Position numbers and translations under genes: made by a program. The notes under the pieces were generated by a model that saw only the letters and a program-made list of their open reading frames with translations, was not told the origin of the DNA and searched no databases. A stretch of 64,000 bases of DNA. It comes from Patella vulgata (lineage: Eukaryota > Mollusca > Gastropoda > Patellidae). Of this stretch, positions 45,683 through 56,774 are shown piece after piece. How positions within the stretch are numbered: position 1 is the first letter of the stretch; each line of letters begins with the position of its first letter. The DNA lies in assembly GCF_932274485.2 (NCBI RefSeq), contig NC_065883.2, forward strand, positions 12,894,222 through 12,958,221, in the 5' to 3' direction.

Positions 45683-46424
45683 CAACAACTATCAAAGTGA
45701 TTGGATCAATGTTTTCAAACTATTAAATGCCTCTAAAGGATTATTGACATCTGAAATCACACTAATTACAGTGATATCCTGCTAATAAGACCAGTTGTGA
45801 CCTGATATAAATAGGTCTTAATAATGGAGCGGTCTTTATTCAGGGTCGGAATCCCAGGATATAGATTTGATACATTCTTTTAAAATGCTGTTGAATACGT
45901 GAGTGGCCTATAATACTGAGGTGATATTAGAGCAGGAATTGTACAGAGCCACGAGTGGATACATTGAAATAGAATCCTGTATCAGTATTCTAGGGCTAAG
46001 ACCACTTTAGTTTACGAATGTAACATTTTTAATGTACCGGTAGATAGATTATCAACTCGTATAACAGACACACACATTAATGTTTCTCCCCAAATAAAAG
46101 AGATTGTGTTCTTTTGATTGTAAGAACACTGTTTGTAGTTTTTGTAGAATTAATTTCTTTATAAATATAAACGTACATCCTGATCATAAGATAAAGATTT
46201 CCCTCTGTAATCAGGTGGTTAGAGGACTAGATCTTTGTCATCACCTGAGGTTGATTAGTTCGTGACAAGAATTATTGTTACCTGTCTGACCAAACCACAT
46301 GTGTTGAGGTGGGGTTGGAGAGTAGGTGTGTCACTGATCTTGAGTTTGTCACCATTCAAGTCAAAGTTGTACATGACAAGAGTAGAGGAGTCGACTTCCT
46401 GACTCAACGAATGCTCTTTAGATC
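45683..46424. other. Non-coding stretch
   Basis: From about 46305 to 46400 a degenerate SINE-A-like series (GTGGGGTTGGAG, GTTGTACATGACAAGAG) can be read. Otherwise empty. Confidence 0.4.
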
Positions 46425-46640
46425 TTAAAGGTCTGTCATCAAGTCATGTGTCATCGTTTACAATCTTAAACTTGACAAGGTGTAGGCCACCTCACTATTC
46501 TTGTGAGTTTTCTCTGGGTTTTTTGGTTTACCTACAATTGCTAAAGACCATTGCACGCAAGCTAATTATTGAAATAAAAACATAAAGTATGTTAGTTCCA
46601 AAATGACCTAGTTTATGTTGAGTGAACATTGCATCCTCTA
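46425..46640 (+). mobile_element. SINE-A, diverged copy
   Basis: GGTCTGTCATCAAGTCATGT, TTGTGAGTTTTCTCTGGGTT, CAAGCTAATTATTGAAATAA and AAATGACCTAGTTTATGTTG. The (TC)n tail is lost. Confidence 0.8.
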
Positions 46641-46664
46641 CCTGTTTGTCTGACCTCATGTGTT

Positions 46665-47110
46665 TTATCCTTAAATATATGTTAGTCCTGAAATGATGGA
46701 ATTGAATTCAGTAAACATTTAACCCTATACTATTTTGCATGGTGTATGCCCGTCTTCATTAGCCCAGCATAGGAGCAGAACAGTAGGACGTTAAACTCCA
46801 TTTCATTTCATTTCATTTCCTATACTATTTCGCTGCTAACTTAAAATTTATGAAAGACCTTTCCCAACATAGTTGTTAAAACCAGATGTTAGCCACAAAA
46901 TGACCATTTTGTAAATGAACTTTGAACTTTCTCCATAAATATGTTAGTCCTGAAATGATCACGTTGAATTCAGTGAACGGATGATAACCCTGTTCTATTT
47001 CTCTGTTGATTTAAAATTTATGAAAAAGACCTTTCCCAACTTAGTTGTTAAAACGATATTTTAGTCACAAAATGACCGAATTGTGTTAATAATGAACTTT
47101 TAACTCGGTT
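46665..47110. repeat. ~185-bp tandem duplication containing a SINE insertion
   Basis: ATATGTTAGTCCTGAAATGA with TTGAATTCAGTRAAC, then TAAAATTTATGAAA and GACCTTTCCCAACWTAGTTG, appear twice. The unit itself resembles an amplified SINE-A 3' end. The first unit is interrupted at 46736-46818. Confidence 0.8.
46736..46818 (+). mobile_element. SINE-B, 83-base 5'-truncated insertion
   Basis: Only the last part (GCATGGTGTATGCCCGTCTT to the ATTTC tail) is present, flanked by CCTATACTATTT at 46724-46735 and 46819-46830. Confidence 0.9.
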
Positions 47111-47119
47111 TCCATTTCC

Positions 47120-49540
47120 TTTATTTTCTGGTTGAATAGTTACAACAAAATTCTACAGCCAAATCATTTAAACTATTTCGCCATTATCTGATCAGACAGG
47201 GGATAGATTTTTACGCCAAATTGATGATGGAAGGATTATTTCTGTATCAACGATTTAAGACGGTCATTATAGGATATTGATATTCGTCTAACTGATATAT
47301 ACCCTAAAGTAGTTTCAAATCCTATGATTTATTGAATATTTCACACTTTTTGTCCAATCAGATAAGAGATAAAATGTCCGCAGCAAGAGAAATCATATAT
47401 TGTGTCTGCTAAGTGTTGATTACTTTTTCCCCGCCGCAATAAAAATAAATCAGATTTAAAGGAGATAAAATGATAATGAAATGATATTGAACGGATGTTG
47501 TACATTGTGTTATTATCATCTGCGATATTGGTTTTAGAGTTATATCGTCTGCTTGATGAAGAAGCGAATATAATATAGAGCATGTAAGTACATAAATAGG
47601 TGTAATGTAATGTCACATTAAGGAATTGTTTATTTCACATCAATATGTTTTACATGGAAATATAGTCTTTAAAGAGCAATTTAAGAATGATTCTGAGTTC
47701 TCAAAACGTGTATCCACTTGTATATGAAATTACAACAAACATTTATTACTAGCCATGTGAATTTCTCAAATGAGAAGTGGCAAAAAGGGATCTAGAAATA
47801 GGAAAAATACCCTGCCCCATTCATGACACCTATTACTTCTTGCAGTTAATGATGGAGCAAAAAAATGGACCTGGGTTTAGGGTAGCTTCAGGGCCATCAG
47901 TAGATCGAGTCACCAGTTTAAATACAAAAGTACAAGAAAAGTTTATTAGCTAACAACTTATAATGAGAAGTGTTATCAGGTGTTCTATAAAGTGAAAGTA
48001 GCCTACTATAAGATCAACAGAAAAAACAGCTTTGTTTGAAATGATGTTCATTTTGTATTAAAGGAGTGTTACTATATGACGCCATAATACGAAGACCTAC
48101 CTAACTTTACACATGCCATTATTGATAAAATGTTGCGACTTATGATTCTTTCAATACTGATTAATGTCAATTTGACTTTTATCTTTTATTGTGATTCCAT
48201 AAAATGTAAGAGAAAAAATTCATTGATTCTCCAGGGATGGATAAATGATCATGAAGTGTTAAGCTTTTGTTAATGAGCTTCCTAGTAACAATAGAAAAAA
48301 TGATATCTAAAATACAATGCACACATTGTGAATGGACGGTTTAATTGGAAATGGCTTGACTTGTTTATTGTTTTTCTATAGTGTTGATTAGAGGTGTTAA
48401 GCTAATTGCAATTAATTATCTTTAGGTGTTGATTGGATTTAATAACACTAATTAAGCTTACCTGTGTGATTGTAAAGGTGTTATACCCAGTTTATGTAAG
48501 GTGTTAGGAGTTGGTATGGTATAGCCATATTGGAAGATTTACACCTAGGGTTTATGTGTTGATAGTTTGGTAATTTTAATACTAAAAACCAAAGGATAGA
48601 GATTAGCATATTGGAATTATCAGAGATATTTTAAATTCAAGAAGGATACAGATCAGATAGAATTATAAGGACACAGATTAGCATATGGGAATTATAAGGG
48701 ATATATTTGACTTAAGGAGGATAGAAAAGATATATTTCAGTCTAGGTGTGTACCATATATGAATATGATATTAAGAAAAAATAGGTTTAGATTTCAAGGT
48801 GTGTTTCATATTTTACTAATTAATCTGAATCCAGTGTTTCTCTTAGGCAGAACATTTCTGTGTTACTTGCTACACTTTTGATATTAAGATACAATTTAAT
48901 TCTAGACAAATAACATGTTTAATATTGTGGGTGTGTTTTGGTCTTACTTGCGAATAATACTTAATTCTGGAGAAATGTTTGAAATTCTAGGTGTGTTTTA
49001 TACCTTTCTATAAATAAGAAATTTGATCATCAGTTTCTTGAAACGCTGTATGTTTAATTGCCATCATGTTAATAGAGCCTCTGTGACAAAATTTGATTCA
49101 ATATGCACAATACGGGGGTGTTTATGATTCTTTTTCACGTGATAGATCTTGAATTTCAGTTCCTTATACAAATTGTCGCATAATGGCCATACTACTAGAT
49201 TAATAAGAAGAAATAATACTTTCAATACAGTAGCCTATAGAGGTGTGCTTACTGTAAAAACCCAATGTTTAGTTCCTTGTATTTAGAAGTACTATGACCT
49301 ACCTTAAATATAGCTGTAGGATTGGGGTATCATTGATTGTTATGTTAATTGTGCACACTTATGTTATGTTAAACAGTCATTTATAGAAATCTACTCACTA
49401 TACACAGGTAGAAATAAGGTGCACCTGTAAGATTGACATGTTTTAGCAAATGATTATTTATATTAGTACACTTTGGGAATTTTGTCTGCTTTAGTTCAGG
49501 TAAGAAATGATCAAAGTTTACTCAATATCCATAGATGAGT
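47120..49540. other. Non-coding stretch with two dispersed-repeat Z copies
   Basis: Z copies lie at about 47756-47830 (CATGTGAATTTCTCAAATGA, then GAAGTGGCAAAAAGGGATCT and CCTGCCCCATTCATGACACC) and at about 47950-47990 (AATGAGAAGTGTTATCAGGT, GTTCTATAAAG). A 91-codon reverse frame at 47341-47616 is not convincing as a gene. Confidence 0.45.
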
Positions 49541-49542
49541 TG

Positions 49543-49876
49543 GGGGCTAAGTGAGTAAGATGCTGGCCTGCTACTCTGGAGAGGTCATCAGGATTTTCCG
49601 ACATTGGTTTCCCCTTGTCAGTGGTGCAGGACAGAGGGCCTGACAAGGACTGCAGATGTCTAGTCATTCAGATGGCATGATAAACCAAAATCCTGTGTAT
49701 ACATTGGCGTGCACGAAAAGATCCATTGGCAGTTGGAATTCGATATAAGAGTAGGCCGTAGCGCCGCTGTCCGTGCAAAATTTATCTCATAGCACACTGT
49801 ATGGCATATACACATCTTCGTTAGCCCAGTTCGGAGCAGAACAGTAGGATGTTAAACCCCATTTCATTTTTTTTCA
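49543..49876 (+). mobile_element. SINE-B, near full-length, no clear duplication
   Basis: Head GGGGGCTAAGTGAGTAAGAT. The B-box region is deleted between TACTCTGGAGAGGTCA and TCAGGATTTTCCGAC. Ends in TTAAACCCCATTTC and a T-rich tail. Confidence 0.88.
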
Positions 49877-51180
49877 CTATGTATAAGATAAAAGGTTTTT
49901 AAACTCAGTACATATAGTTTGAATATGATCCACTGGATACTTCAGTGACCATAATGCCTTACAAGTACTAACTACAAAGTACAAAGTACAACAACCTGTT
50001 TATTTACATATAAGTCAATCGGCTTCTTCCCTCACAGCTTGAATCTAACTAGACCTCCTTCTTCTGTCACAACATGTTCTGAAATCTTTTTTTAAAAGAT
50101 ATTACAATTATAGTACCAGTATTAGTAATTTACAGAACTAATCACATACAGTCTCTGCATGAAGTTAAAATGTGCTATATTATGGCCATCTACAAGCTTA
50201 TTGAATGTTTAAAACCTCCACACTTCTCTAATACGATTGAAAACTCTAATTCTTATATTAGCTGACAAACAAAATATCGGTTGTTTACAGTAAGTGATAA
50301 ATTATGGGCATTATACAAGAATTGGACCAAACATTGTTAGAATATCTAAATTAATATACGTGTTAAAAACAAAAACAAAATCAGTACAGTTAATAGTAAG
50401 TGCAGGGGGACTGCACCACACACAAACAATTACACAAGACAAATCGATGGACAAGACACAATATACAGACAGCACAAACAACAAATGTACTTATTTATAT
50501 TCATGTGTTATTTGGCATGCATAGAATCGTTGCCACTTCAAGAAAAATTTGTTGGGTCATGGACCTTATAGTACAGGTCCATGGTTGGGTCAATAACCTA
50601 AATTAAAAAACAGTGTAATGACTGATACAATAGTTTTGTAATCCATCAAATAAACGCTTGCATACATGATGAATTCTAACTTCTGTACACATATAATCAG
50701 TCTGCTATAGTTAATGGGTGGTTATTACTTCCCAAATGTATTAATGGCGACTAAAAAAAATGACATTTTCCATCATAAGACGTGTCATTCCATGAATTCT
50801 TAACTTTGGTAATTTGCATGCAAATATGATTCATATCCACATCATCACTTCATCAGTTTTCTCAACGCATAGATTATTGTGGTCTTTTTTTATAAAATGA
50901 ATAATGGGTTTAAGAAATATTATCAATTTTCCTTGAGGAATTTATTAGTCATTTTCATAATTGTGTTACAAATAAAAAAAAAGTAAAATTCAATATATGA
51001 AAAAAAATTTGTTAGTAATTTTAGGAATACACAGAAGGAGACTTTCGTTATTGTTTCTTCTTGAGTAAATAGAAGTAGAAATTCGTTAATTCTTCTTCTT
51101 CTTCTTCAGAGTTTTACTTCTTCTGCCTAATTGCGATATGGCCAAACAGGGCAATGCAGTCTTTGAATAGTTATTACTTC
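49877..51180. other. Non-coding stretch
   Basis: Apart from the palindrome at 50558-50583 nothing is recognised. The 76-codon frame at 50294-50524 is lysine/threonine-rich and not domain-like. Confidence 0.4.
50558..50583. repeat. 26-base palindrome, sister of 30927-30956
   Basis: CATGGACCT and AGGTCCATG surround TATAGTAC. The length and arms equal those of the palindrome at 30929-30954. Confidence 0.8.
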
Positions 51181-51350
51181 TTTTCTTCGTTGGTTTTGTA
51201 CTTCCATTTCTGAAATTGCAATATCACCAACTTTTTTCCTAGCATACGTCCACTTAAATATAACATCTTCTTTTTCTTCATTGGTATTTTAATTCCATTT
51301 CTAAAATTGCTATATCACCAACTTTTTTCCCAGTACACGTCCCCATAAAT
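51181..51350. repeat. Tandem duplication, 91 bp x 2
   Basis: TTTTCTTCRTTGGT, TCCATTTCTRAAATTGC and ATATCACCAACTTTTTTCCY start at 51181 and 51272. Confidence 0.88.
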
Positions 51351-51894
51351 ATATACATCAAAATCTGATAAATACCACATATTTTATATTTGTAAAACTA
51401 TGTAAAGAATCTACGACAGAATCCTATTTCATTATTAAATTATTTTTAATGACGTATGTCAAAGTTTTATAATAATGGACCCTTTACATTCACACAATAG
51501 TACTTATTATGAGGTAATGATCTACTCTATCTTGTCCATCTGTGTGCATTGAAGACCCCCTTAATCTCTTATTTCATACCGCAAATATTTCACCCCCTTT
51601 ATTGTATACCATATCAGACATACAATTGTCCTCATTCATGCCAGATTATATCGTCAAACAAAAGCCACATTATGTTATTCTATATCCTCACGTTTTGAAT
51701 TTCAACTGAATTGACAAAAAAATCTCTTAATGCACATGTTTCGGTTGTAAGTTTTTTCTCATAGAAATAAGTATTTAACATGAAACTTTGAAATAATTTA
51801 TCATGTATGAATTGACAGTAATTGACAGAGAATATAATGTTACAGCTGTCTTATCTGTGCATTAGTCAATGTTTCACTAGGTTTTTTTACCTCT

Positions 51895-52120
51895 TCTTAA
51901 TGAACGAAGGAATGTATTTTTTAAAGTACTGAGCAGATCAAGGGTCTGTGGGATGTTGTGCATTTGGGAGGTGTGCACAATCTGAGAGTATAGACCTTGA
52001 AATCTTGAAATATTCTTTTAAGTTACGCTACTGATAAAATTGTATGCTTCGCTAAATAAACGAAGGAATTTATTTTAAAGTACATTGTGGGTTGGGGGGG
52101 GGGGGGGGGAGGTGTGCATG
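51895..52120. repeat. Diverged ~160-bp duplication with a 16-base G run
   Basis: AACGAAGGAATKTATTTTW, TTAAAGTAC and GGGAGGTGTGCA recur near 51903 and 52063. The G run at 52094-52109 sits in the second unit. Confidence 0.7.
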
Positions 52121-52124
52121 CATA

Positions 52125-52155
52125 GTTAAGGCATTAAAGCGTTAAACCCCATTTC

Positions 52156-52195
<40 letters not shown>
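52125..52195 (+). repeat. SINE-A-type 3' end with long (TC)n
   Basis: GCGTTAAACCCCATTTCCCA is followed by about 20 TC pairs. Only the terminal few bases of the element are left. Confidence 0.6.
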
Positions 52196-52196
<1 letters not shown>

Positions 52197-52197
52197 C

Positions 52198-52288
52198 AGC
52201 TTACCTCATATCACACAGCATGGCATATCTGTGTCTGCATTAATCCATTTGGTGCAAAAAAAGTACAATGTTAAACCATATTTTATTA
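52198..52288 (+). mobile_element. SINE-B, 3' fragment
   Basis: CTCATATCACACAGCATGGC and TTAATCCATTTGGTGCAAAA, ending AATGTTAAACCATATTTTAT. Confidence 0.65.
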
Positions 52289-52629
52289 ACCAAACATTCC
52301 CCCTCCCCTCCCCCTTTCATAAATTCTTGTATCCACACTAGATCATGTGATATATAATTATGAAGTATGGTGTAATGACCTTGACGAATGTAGCAGACAT
52401 ATAATTTGATATTATGTAGAATATAAAGAGAGATTAATATTGAACTATTGACAGATTAATGACATGAACAGATTGAATGTACACGCTATCTGTGTTCAAC
52501 TATTCAATTATTAATACCGAGTCCACTTACATATGTTATGTTATAACAGTCGGTAATTGGCTGTGACTTTGATAGATGTTGTCTTTTATACATTGATTTA
52601 CTAGTGGTCACATGTTCTCCTGCTCACTT

Positions 52630-53130
52630 CCATGCTTATCATGTATGGTTGGAATTTTTAATCTTACTTGATAGATATGATATAAGTGTAAAGACTGCAT
52701 AGATGGGTGGTTGGAATTTTTAATCTTCTTTCCTATAGATAGATAGATAGATGTTTATTGCATCAAAACGTCCATGATGACAGGAATTTTTGGTTTGAAT
52801 AGACATAAGGATTGCATTTATAGGTAGATAACTGGAATTATTATTCTTCTTTCATTAATGTAAAGATAGACATCATATATGATGACTGGACTTTTTATAA
52901 AGACGCCATATATTGGTAGAAAGTTGGAATTTTTAATCTTCTTTCACAACATATATATGACACCAATTTTTGATACCAGTAGTTGTATATAAACTGTGTG
53001 AAAGAGCTGATAATTTTTCATTGATGTATAAACACTACATAGATGTCTAAAAAAATTTAATATTTTTTCATGAATTTGTAAAATTTAGATAATAGATAGA
53101 TGTTTGAAATGTTTAATTCACTTAATAATT
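52630..53130. repeat. Degenerate ~80-110-bp tandem array
   Basis: TGGAATTTTTAATCTTCTTTC preceded by CATAGATGG-type words recurs about five times, drifting rightwards. An (ATAG)n run lies near 52734-52752. Confidence 0.6.
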
Positions 53131-53407
53131 TACATGTACGACAGCATATCTATAGGGTTAACTTTGCTCTGATTCTTATATTTTGTGTATGCCTGGGCTC
53201 AGATTCTTAATATATTATGTGTATGCCTGGCATTTAGAGTTACAAGGAACTTTTTGCTGTTTCCTAAAATCATATTTCTGTTAACATCATGGATGGCTGG
53301 AATTTATGATATTCTTACATCTGTAGAAAGATATTTGCCGTGTTTTCTAAAATTAGATTTCTTCAAACAGATTCATAACAGAGACAAAACACATATAACT
53401 ATTAACC

Positions 53408-53648
53408 ATGTGAACTAATCTGAAAAGTGGTATCGAGTGTTCTAGAAATCAGATTTACAATTTAAGACGGAAATTGTTAATCCGCTTTCCATTACATACA
53501 TGTATTCATCTTATTTTTCAAGAACACCTCATGCCACTTCTCACTTAGGGAGTTCAAATGACAATTAAAAAAAAATTGTTGTACCAGTCTTTAGCCAACA
53601 TTATAAATATCATCTTTCAAGAACATCTGGTACCACATTCAAATAACT
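53408..53648. repeat. Dispersed repeat Z, three copies, both orientations
   Basis: Forward: CATGTGAACTAATCTGAAAA then GTGGTATCGAGTGTTCTAGA (53408-53447). Reverse: CAAGAACACCTCATGCCACT (53519-) and CAAGAACATCTGGTACCACA (53619-). They end about 200 bases before the RING exon. Confidence 0.65.
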
Positions 53649-53854
53649 AACAAATTTTTGTTATAGGTTACATTTGTATATATTGCCTCCCGAGAGAGAT
53701 ATTAGTTCTGTTTTTCTACAATCAGAAATCTGCTTTCAATTGCGCTTGAGTTGTGTTAAACTACAGGTATACCATTGTTATTACTACTACAGGATACAAA
53801 CCTCATAAACTCATCTCCATGTTTTAAACAGGGCCTTTCTTTTTATATTTACAG

Positions 53855-54019
53855 ATGTGGATCTGGTTAGAAATATGAAGATGGACGTAACAGGTGTGGA
53901 TTTATGTCCAGCCTGCCGTCTGCCATTCGATGCTGGCAAGAAACGGAAACTCATTGATGCCTGCGGACATGAAAGATGTTACATGTGTATGTTTAACAGT
54001 GAAATTTGTCCACTGTGCA
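53855..54019 (+). CDS. RING-finger exon; N-terminal part of a TANC/Rolling pebbles-like protein
   Basis: A 165-base internal exon with acceptor TTTCTTTTTATATTTACAG before it and donor GTAAGT after. It enters and leaves in phase 1. It encodes VDLVRNMKMDVTGVDL followed by a full C3HC4 RING: C-x2-C-x15-C-x-H-x2-C-x2-C-x6-C-x2-C. The core words are CPACRLPF, KLIDACGHERCYMC and ICPLC. All eight zinc ligands are present, so the domain looks functional. RING domains bind E2 ubiquitin-conjugating enzymes, or act as protein-binding modules. The CGHERCYMCMF signature recalls the N-terminal RING of Drosophila Rols and invertebrate TANC-type proteins, whose ankyrin and TPR parts would lie beyond this window. 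That family name is from memory; the RING call is secure. Confidence 0.92.
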
Positions 54020-54114
54020 GTAAGTATACATTTTAATTGATTTGTTCATAGTGTATTATATAGAGTAGCTTTTACTGCTTCAAACTGATAACTTTTTTTC
54101 TTTTCTTTTTTTTT

Positions 54115-54378
54115 TTTAAATTGGCTTTAACATCCATTTGACACAAACTAGGTCATTTCGGGACTAACATATGGTTCAATTTTATTTCAATAACTTGCTT
54201 GCACATAAGGGTCTTTAGCAGTGGGGGAGGAAACTGGAAAACCGGGAGAAAACCCACGAGATTGGACAGGCAACCCTTGCAATGTACACGCAGGGAATCA
54301 AAACCATGCCAGTTGACTCAATGACAGACCTTATGATGTAACACGCATGCGTTAACCGTTCAGCAACCCTACCCCCCT
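54115..54378 (-). mobile_element. SINE-A, full-span copy lacking its TC tail
   Basis: From GGCTTTAACATCCATTTGAC to GTTAACCGTTCAGCAACCC. It lies antisense within the intron about 95 bases after the RING exon's donor. Confidence 0.88.
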
Positions 54379-54544
54379 TCAGACGTATAACAGTTTTGCT
54401 CTAGTAATAATAATAGGATAAAACACGATGTAAGACTACTCCTTATATATATAATTTACAAGTGTTTAAATATACATGAAATTCTGTCTGCATGATTGTT
54501 ATGTAATACTTTTAAGAGACAATCATCAGAAATCCAGTAAGATT

Positions 54545-54960
54545 GATTTCAGCAACAAGTTTGCAAATGGTTGTTTCAATTCCAGTCTTGTACTTGGGAG
54601 GTACTAATTGTGGGCGGGTTGGGGAGGTTCAGGTATTTCTGGAATCCAAAATGGCCGCTTTATATAAATGAGTATTTTGGGGATAACTAACCCGAACCCA
54701 TACCCTAACCCTTTTAAGAGGGGTAATAGGTAAATTGGATCTAAGTTCAGTCTTCTAAAATGGATTAGGGTTAGGATTAGTATTCCCTAAAATTTTCATT
54801 TGTATAAAGCGGCCATTTTGGACTCCGGAAACACCCGAACCTCCCCAACCGGCTTGCAATTAGCACCTCCCATCCTTGGACTTGCCCAACCTTGTGGAAT
54901 TTCCTCAGTTTTTTTCCCCATTGCTAAAGAACCCTGTGAATTGTGAAAATAAAAATTTGT
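54545..54960 (+). mobile_element. Old SINE-A split by a long-TIR element
   Basis: Left remnant GTTTCAATTCCAGTCTTGTA. The right remnant resumes GGACTTGCCCAACCTTGTGG and continues CCATTGCTAAAGAACCCTGT. The order and missing segment fit one interrupted SINE-A. Confidence 0.65.
54597..54875. mobile_element. MITE with ~75-bp inverted ends
   Basis: Left GGGAGGTACTAATTGTGGGC ... AAAATGGCCGCTTTATATAA is matched in reverse by TTATACAAAG-type sequence at the right: TTGTATAAAGCGGCCATTTT ... TTAGCACCTCCC. About 75 bases pair with some ten mismatches. Flanks TTGTACTTG (54588-54596) and TTGGACTTG (54876-54884) match at 8 of 9 positions, a possible 9-bp target duplication as in Mutator-like elements. There is no coding frame of interest. 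Confidence 0.8.
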
Positions 54961-55409
54961 CGGATTGTCCTGCAATAACTGATGCTCTCTCATTCTTGGC
55001 AGGAGGCATACATTTTACAAATTACTTTATAATTATGTTTTTTTTAAAAATTTCATTAATCTTTCATTTTATTATTTCTGAATAACTATCAATGAAAATA
55101 AAGGAAGCATCTCAGCACTTGAATATTAGAGAATTAATTATATCTTACATACTGTATGATTATCTCATGCTTGATCATGGCCCACATGTTGTTTTTCAAT
55201 ATTATATATAGACAGTCAATGTTTCATATTATATACCAGTATGTATATCATGCATGATATCAAGCTGGCACCTTTTAATTAAAATTCAGCGATGTTTTTA
55301 GTTCCTTTGTGTTCTGTAACAACTGTTGAATAATTATATTGCTGAAAAGTTGAGAGCAAATATGTTTCTTGTAGGATATTCTGCTTAGATTCTGTGAATT
55401 TGAATTTTT

Positions 55410-55605
55410 ATTCACCAGGAGTACCTATTAAAAATTTGTTTCCTATTTCTTTGGAAAATAAAATAATTAAAAGGCAAAGAAAAACCATAGTTGCTCTTCT
55501 CAAAATTTTGAAATTTTAGACAAGACGTTAACAAGACTTGAAGATATTTGTCAATCAAAATTCCAAAGAACTAAAAATTAAATTACTTTGGCCTGACTAG
55601 GAGGT
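55410..55605. repeat. ~190-bp intronic repeat, copy upstream of exon 56574
   Basis: ACCAGGAGTACCTATTAAAA, TCTTTGGAAAATAAAATAAT, AAGAACTAAAAATTAAATTA and TTTGGCCTGACTAGG parallel 56930-57122 and 57123-57296. Confidence 0.7.
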
Positions 55606-56099
55606 CCTGACAGAAGACATTTGAAAAAACAACAACAAAAAAAAACACATCCCAAAAGCATCAGTCTATCAGTGATGTCTTGACAAAGTCCATTTATATG
55701 TCTTATGTCAAATTTGCCTAGATATAATAATGTAGTTCTATTGGGTATAGGTTTAGACAGCAATGTGGGCGATTTACTTAAGTATGATAAGCGAATGTGG
55801 TTGTCGTTCTGTGTTTTTGATTAAAGATTTTCCTTGTGGGACATTTTTTAGTTGCGGTTTTAACAGAGGCCAGACGTAGGTCACTAAACGTCGCTGTATC
55901 CTTCAGTAAATAGTGTCAATAAGCATCCATTCTCTTTAATAGACTTAAAATACAAACCTCTTATGTTATTGAGCATAAAATTCATGATTGCCCCAAAAGA
56001 ACTAAAGAAAATAATTTTTTCGGATATCAGCTTGGGGCTTCAAGTTCATGTAAATAATAACCTTTCTGAAAACTTTGTAAAATTTTATTTTTAAAGTTG

Positions 56100-56378
56100 G
56101 TAGGTTGGATGGCCGAATGGTTAGCACATGCGCGCTGTATCAGAATGTCTGTCATTAAGTCAACTGGCATGTTTTTCGATTCCCAGGTTGTACGTGACAA
56201 GGAGTAGGGTCGCCTATCCAACCTCATGGGTTTTCTCTGGGTACTCCGGTTTCCTCCCACTACTAAAGACCCCTACGTGCAAGCAAATTTTGAAATAAAA
56301 TTGAAACATGTGTTAGTCCCAAAATGACCTAGTTTGTGTTGAGTGGACTTTAAACCCCTCTCTCTCTCTCTCTCTCTT
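56100..56378 (+). mobile_element. SINE-A, full-length copy
   Basis: Head GTAGGTTGGATGGCCGAATG to the (TC)n tail, ending about 195 bases before the exon at 56574. No clear target duplication. Confidence 0.92.
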
Positions 56379-56573
56379 TTTTGCATCTTTCACGTACTTG
56401 ATTTGCAAAATGAAATTCCAAACAATCTTTTTAAGTTATTATCAGTTTTCAGTCGTTCTTTCTATGAATCAGAGAATCAATCCCTGCCCATGCATACAAT
56501 ACTTGATTCAGTGTTGTATCAAGATGATCAGCAGACGCGAACGAATAAAGGAAATATTGTATATATTATTCAG

Positions 56574-56774
56574 ATTACCCACAAGCTCAGTATAATGGAG
56601 GAATACAAGATCCTTCAATCTTCACACCACACAGACCCAAATTAAAAACCAACGGACATTTTACTACATTCATGCAGTCTCGACAGGATGTTCATCTGCC
56701 ACAAGAAATGATGAATCAGACAGGCGGAAAGAACGAACCGTATTCAAATTCTGTTAATCCACCTCCAGTCCACG
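56574..56774 (+). CDS. Second supported exon of the RING gene
   Basis: A 201-base exon, AG acceptor at 56572-56573, donor GTAAGTC at 56775, phase 1 at both ends. Joined to the RING exon the frame reads CPLC-N-YPQAQYNGGIQDPSIF, continues through TPHRPKLKTNGHFTTF, MQSRQDVHLPQEMMNQ and TGGKNEPYSNSVNPPPVH, and has no stop over 66 codons. An in-frame stop lies only 45 bases upstream of the acceptor, so the intron boundary must fall there. The peptide is polar, rich in Q, N, P and S and probably disordered, as expected of a linker between the RING and later domains. Two other frames are also open for 65-100 codons here. The phase match with the RING exon and the protein-like composition decide for this one. 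The acceptor's pyrimidine tract is weak. Confidence 0.75.

Larger units (their letters stand above)
40106..53854 (+). other. Putative first intron of the RING gene
   Basis: If exon 40084-40105 is right, this whole interval is intron. Its 5' edge reads GTAAGTG. Its 3' edge reads TTTCTTTTTATATTTACAG, a good pyrimidine tract and acceptor. It holds SINEs, tandem duplications and long blocks with nothing recognisable. Unlisted sub-blocks (40511-41164, 41431-41923, 41981-42389, 53131-53407) contain no further exon that I can support. Confidence 0.45.
54020..56573 (+). other. Intron between the RING exon and the next exon
   Basis: Starts GTAAGTATAC and ends GTATATATTATTCAG, with a weak pyrimidine tract. 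It contains a reversed SINE-A, an old SINE-A split by a long-TIR element, one copy of a ~190-bp repeat (55410-55605) and a forward SINE-A. Stretches such as 54961-55409 and 55606-56095 show nothing else. Confidence 0.7.
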
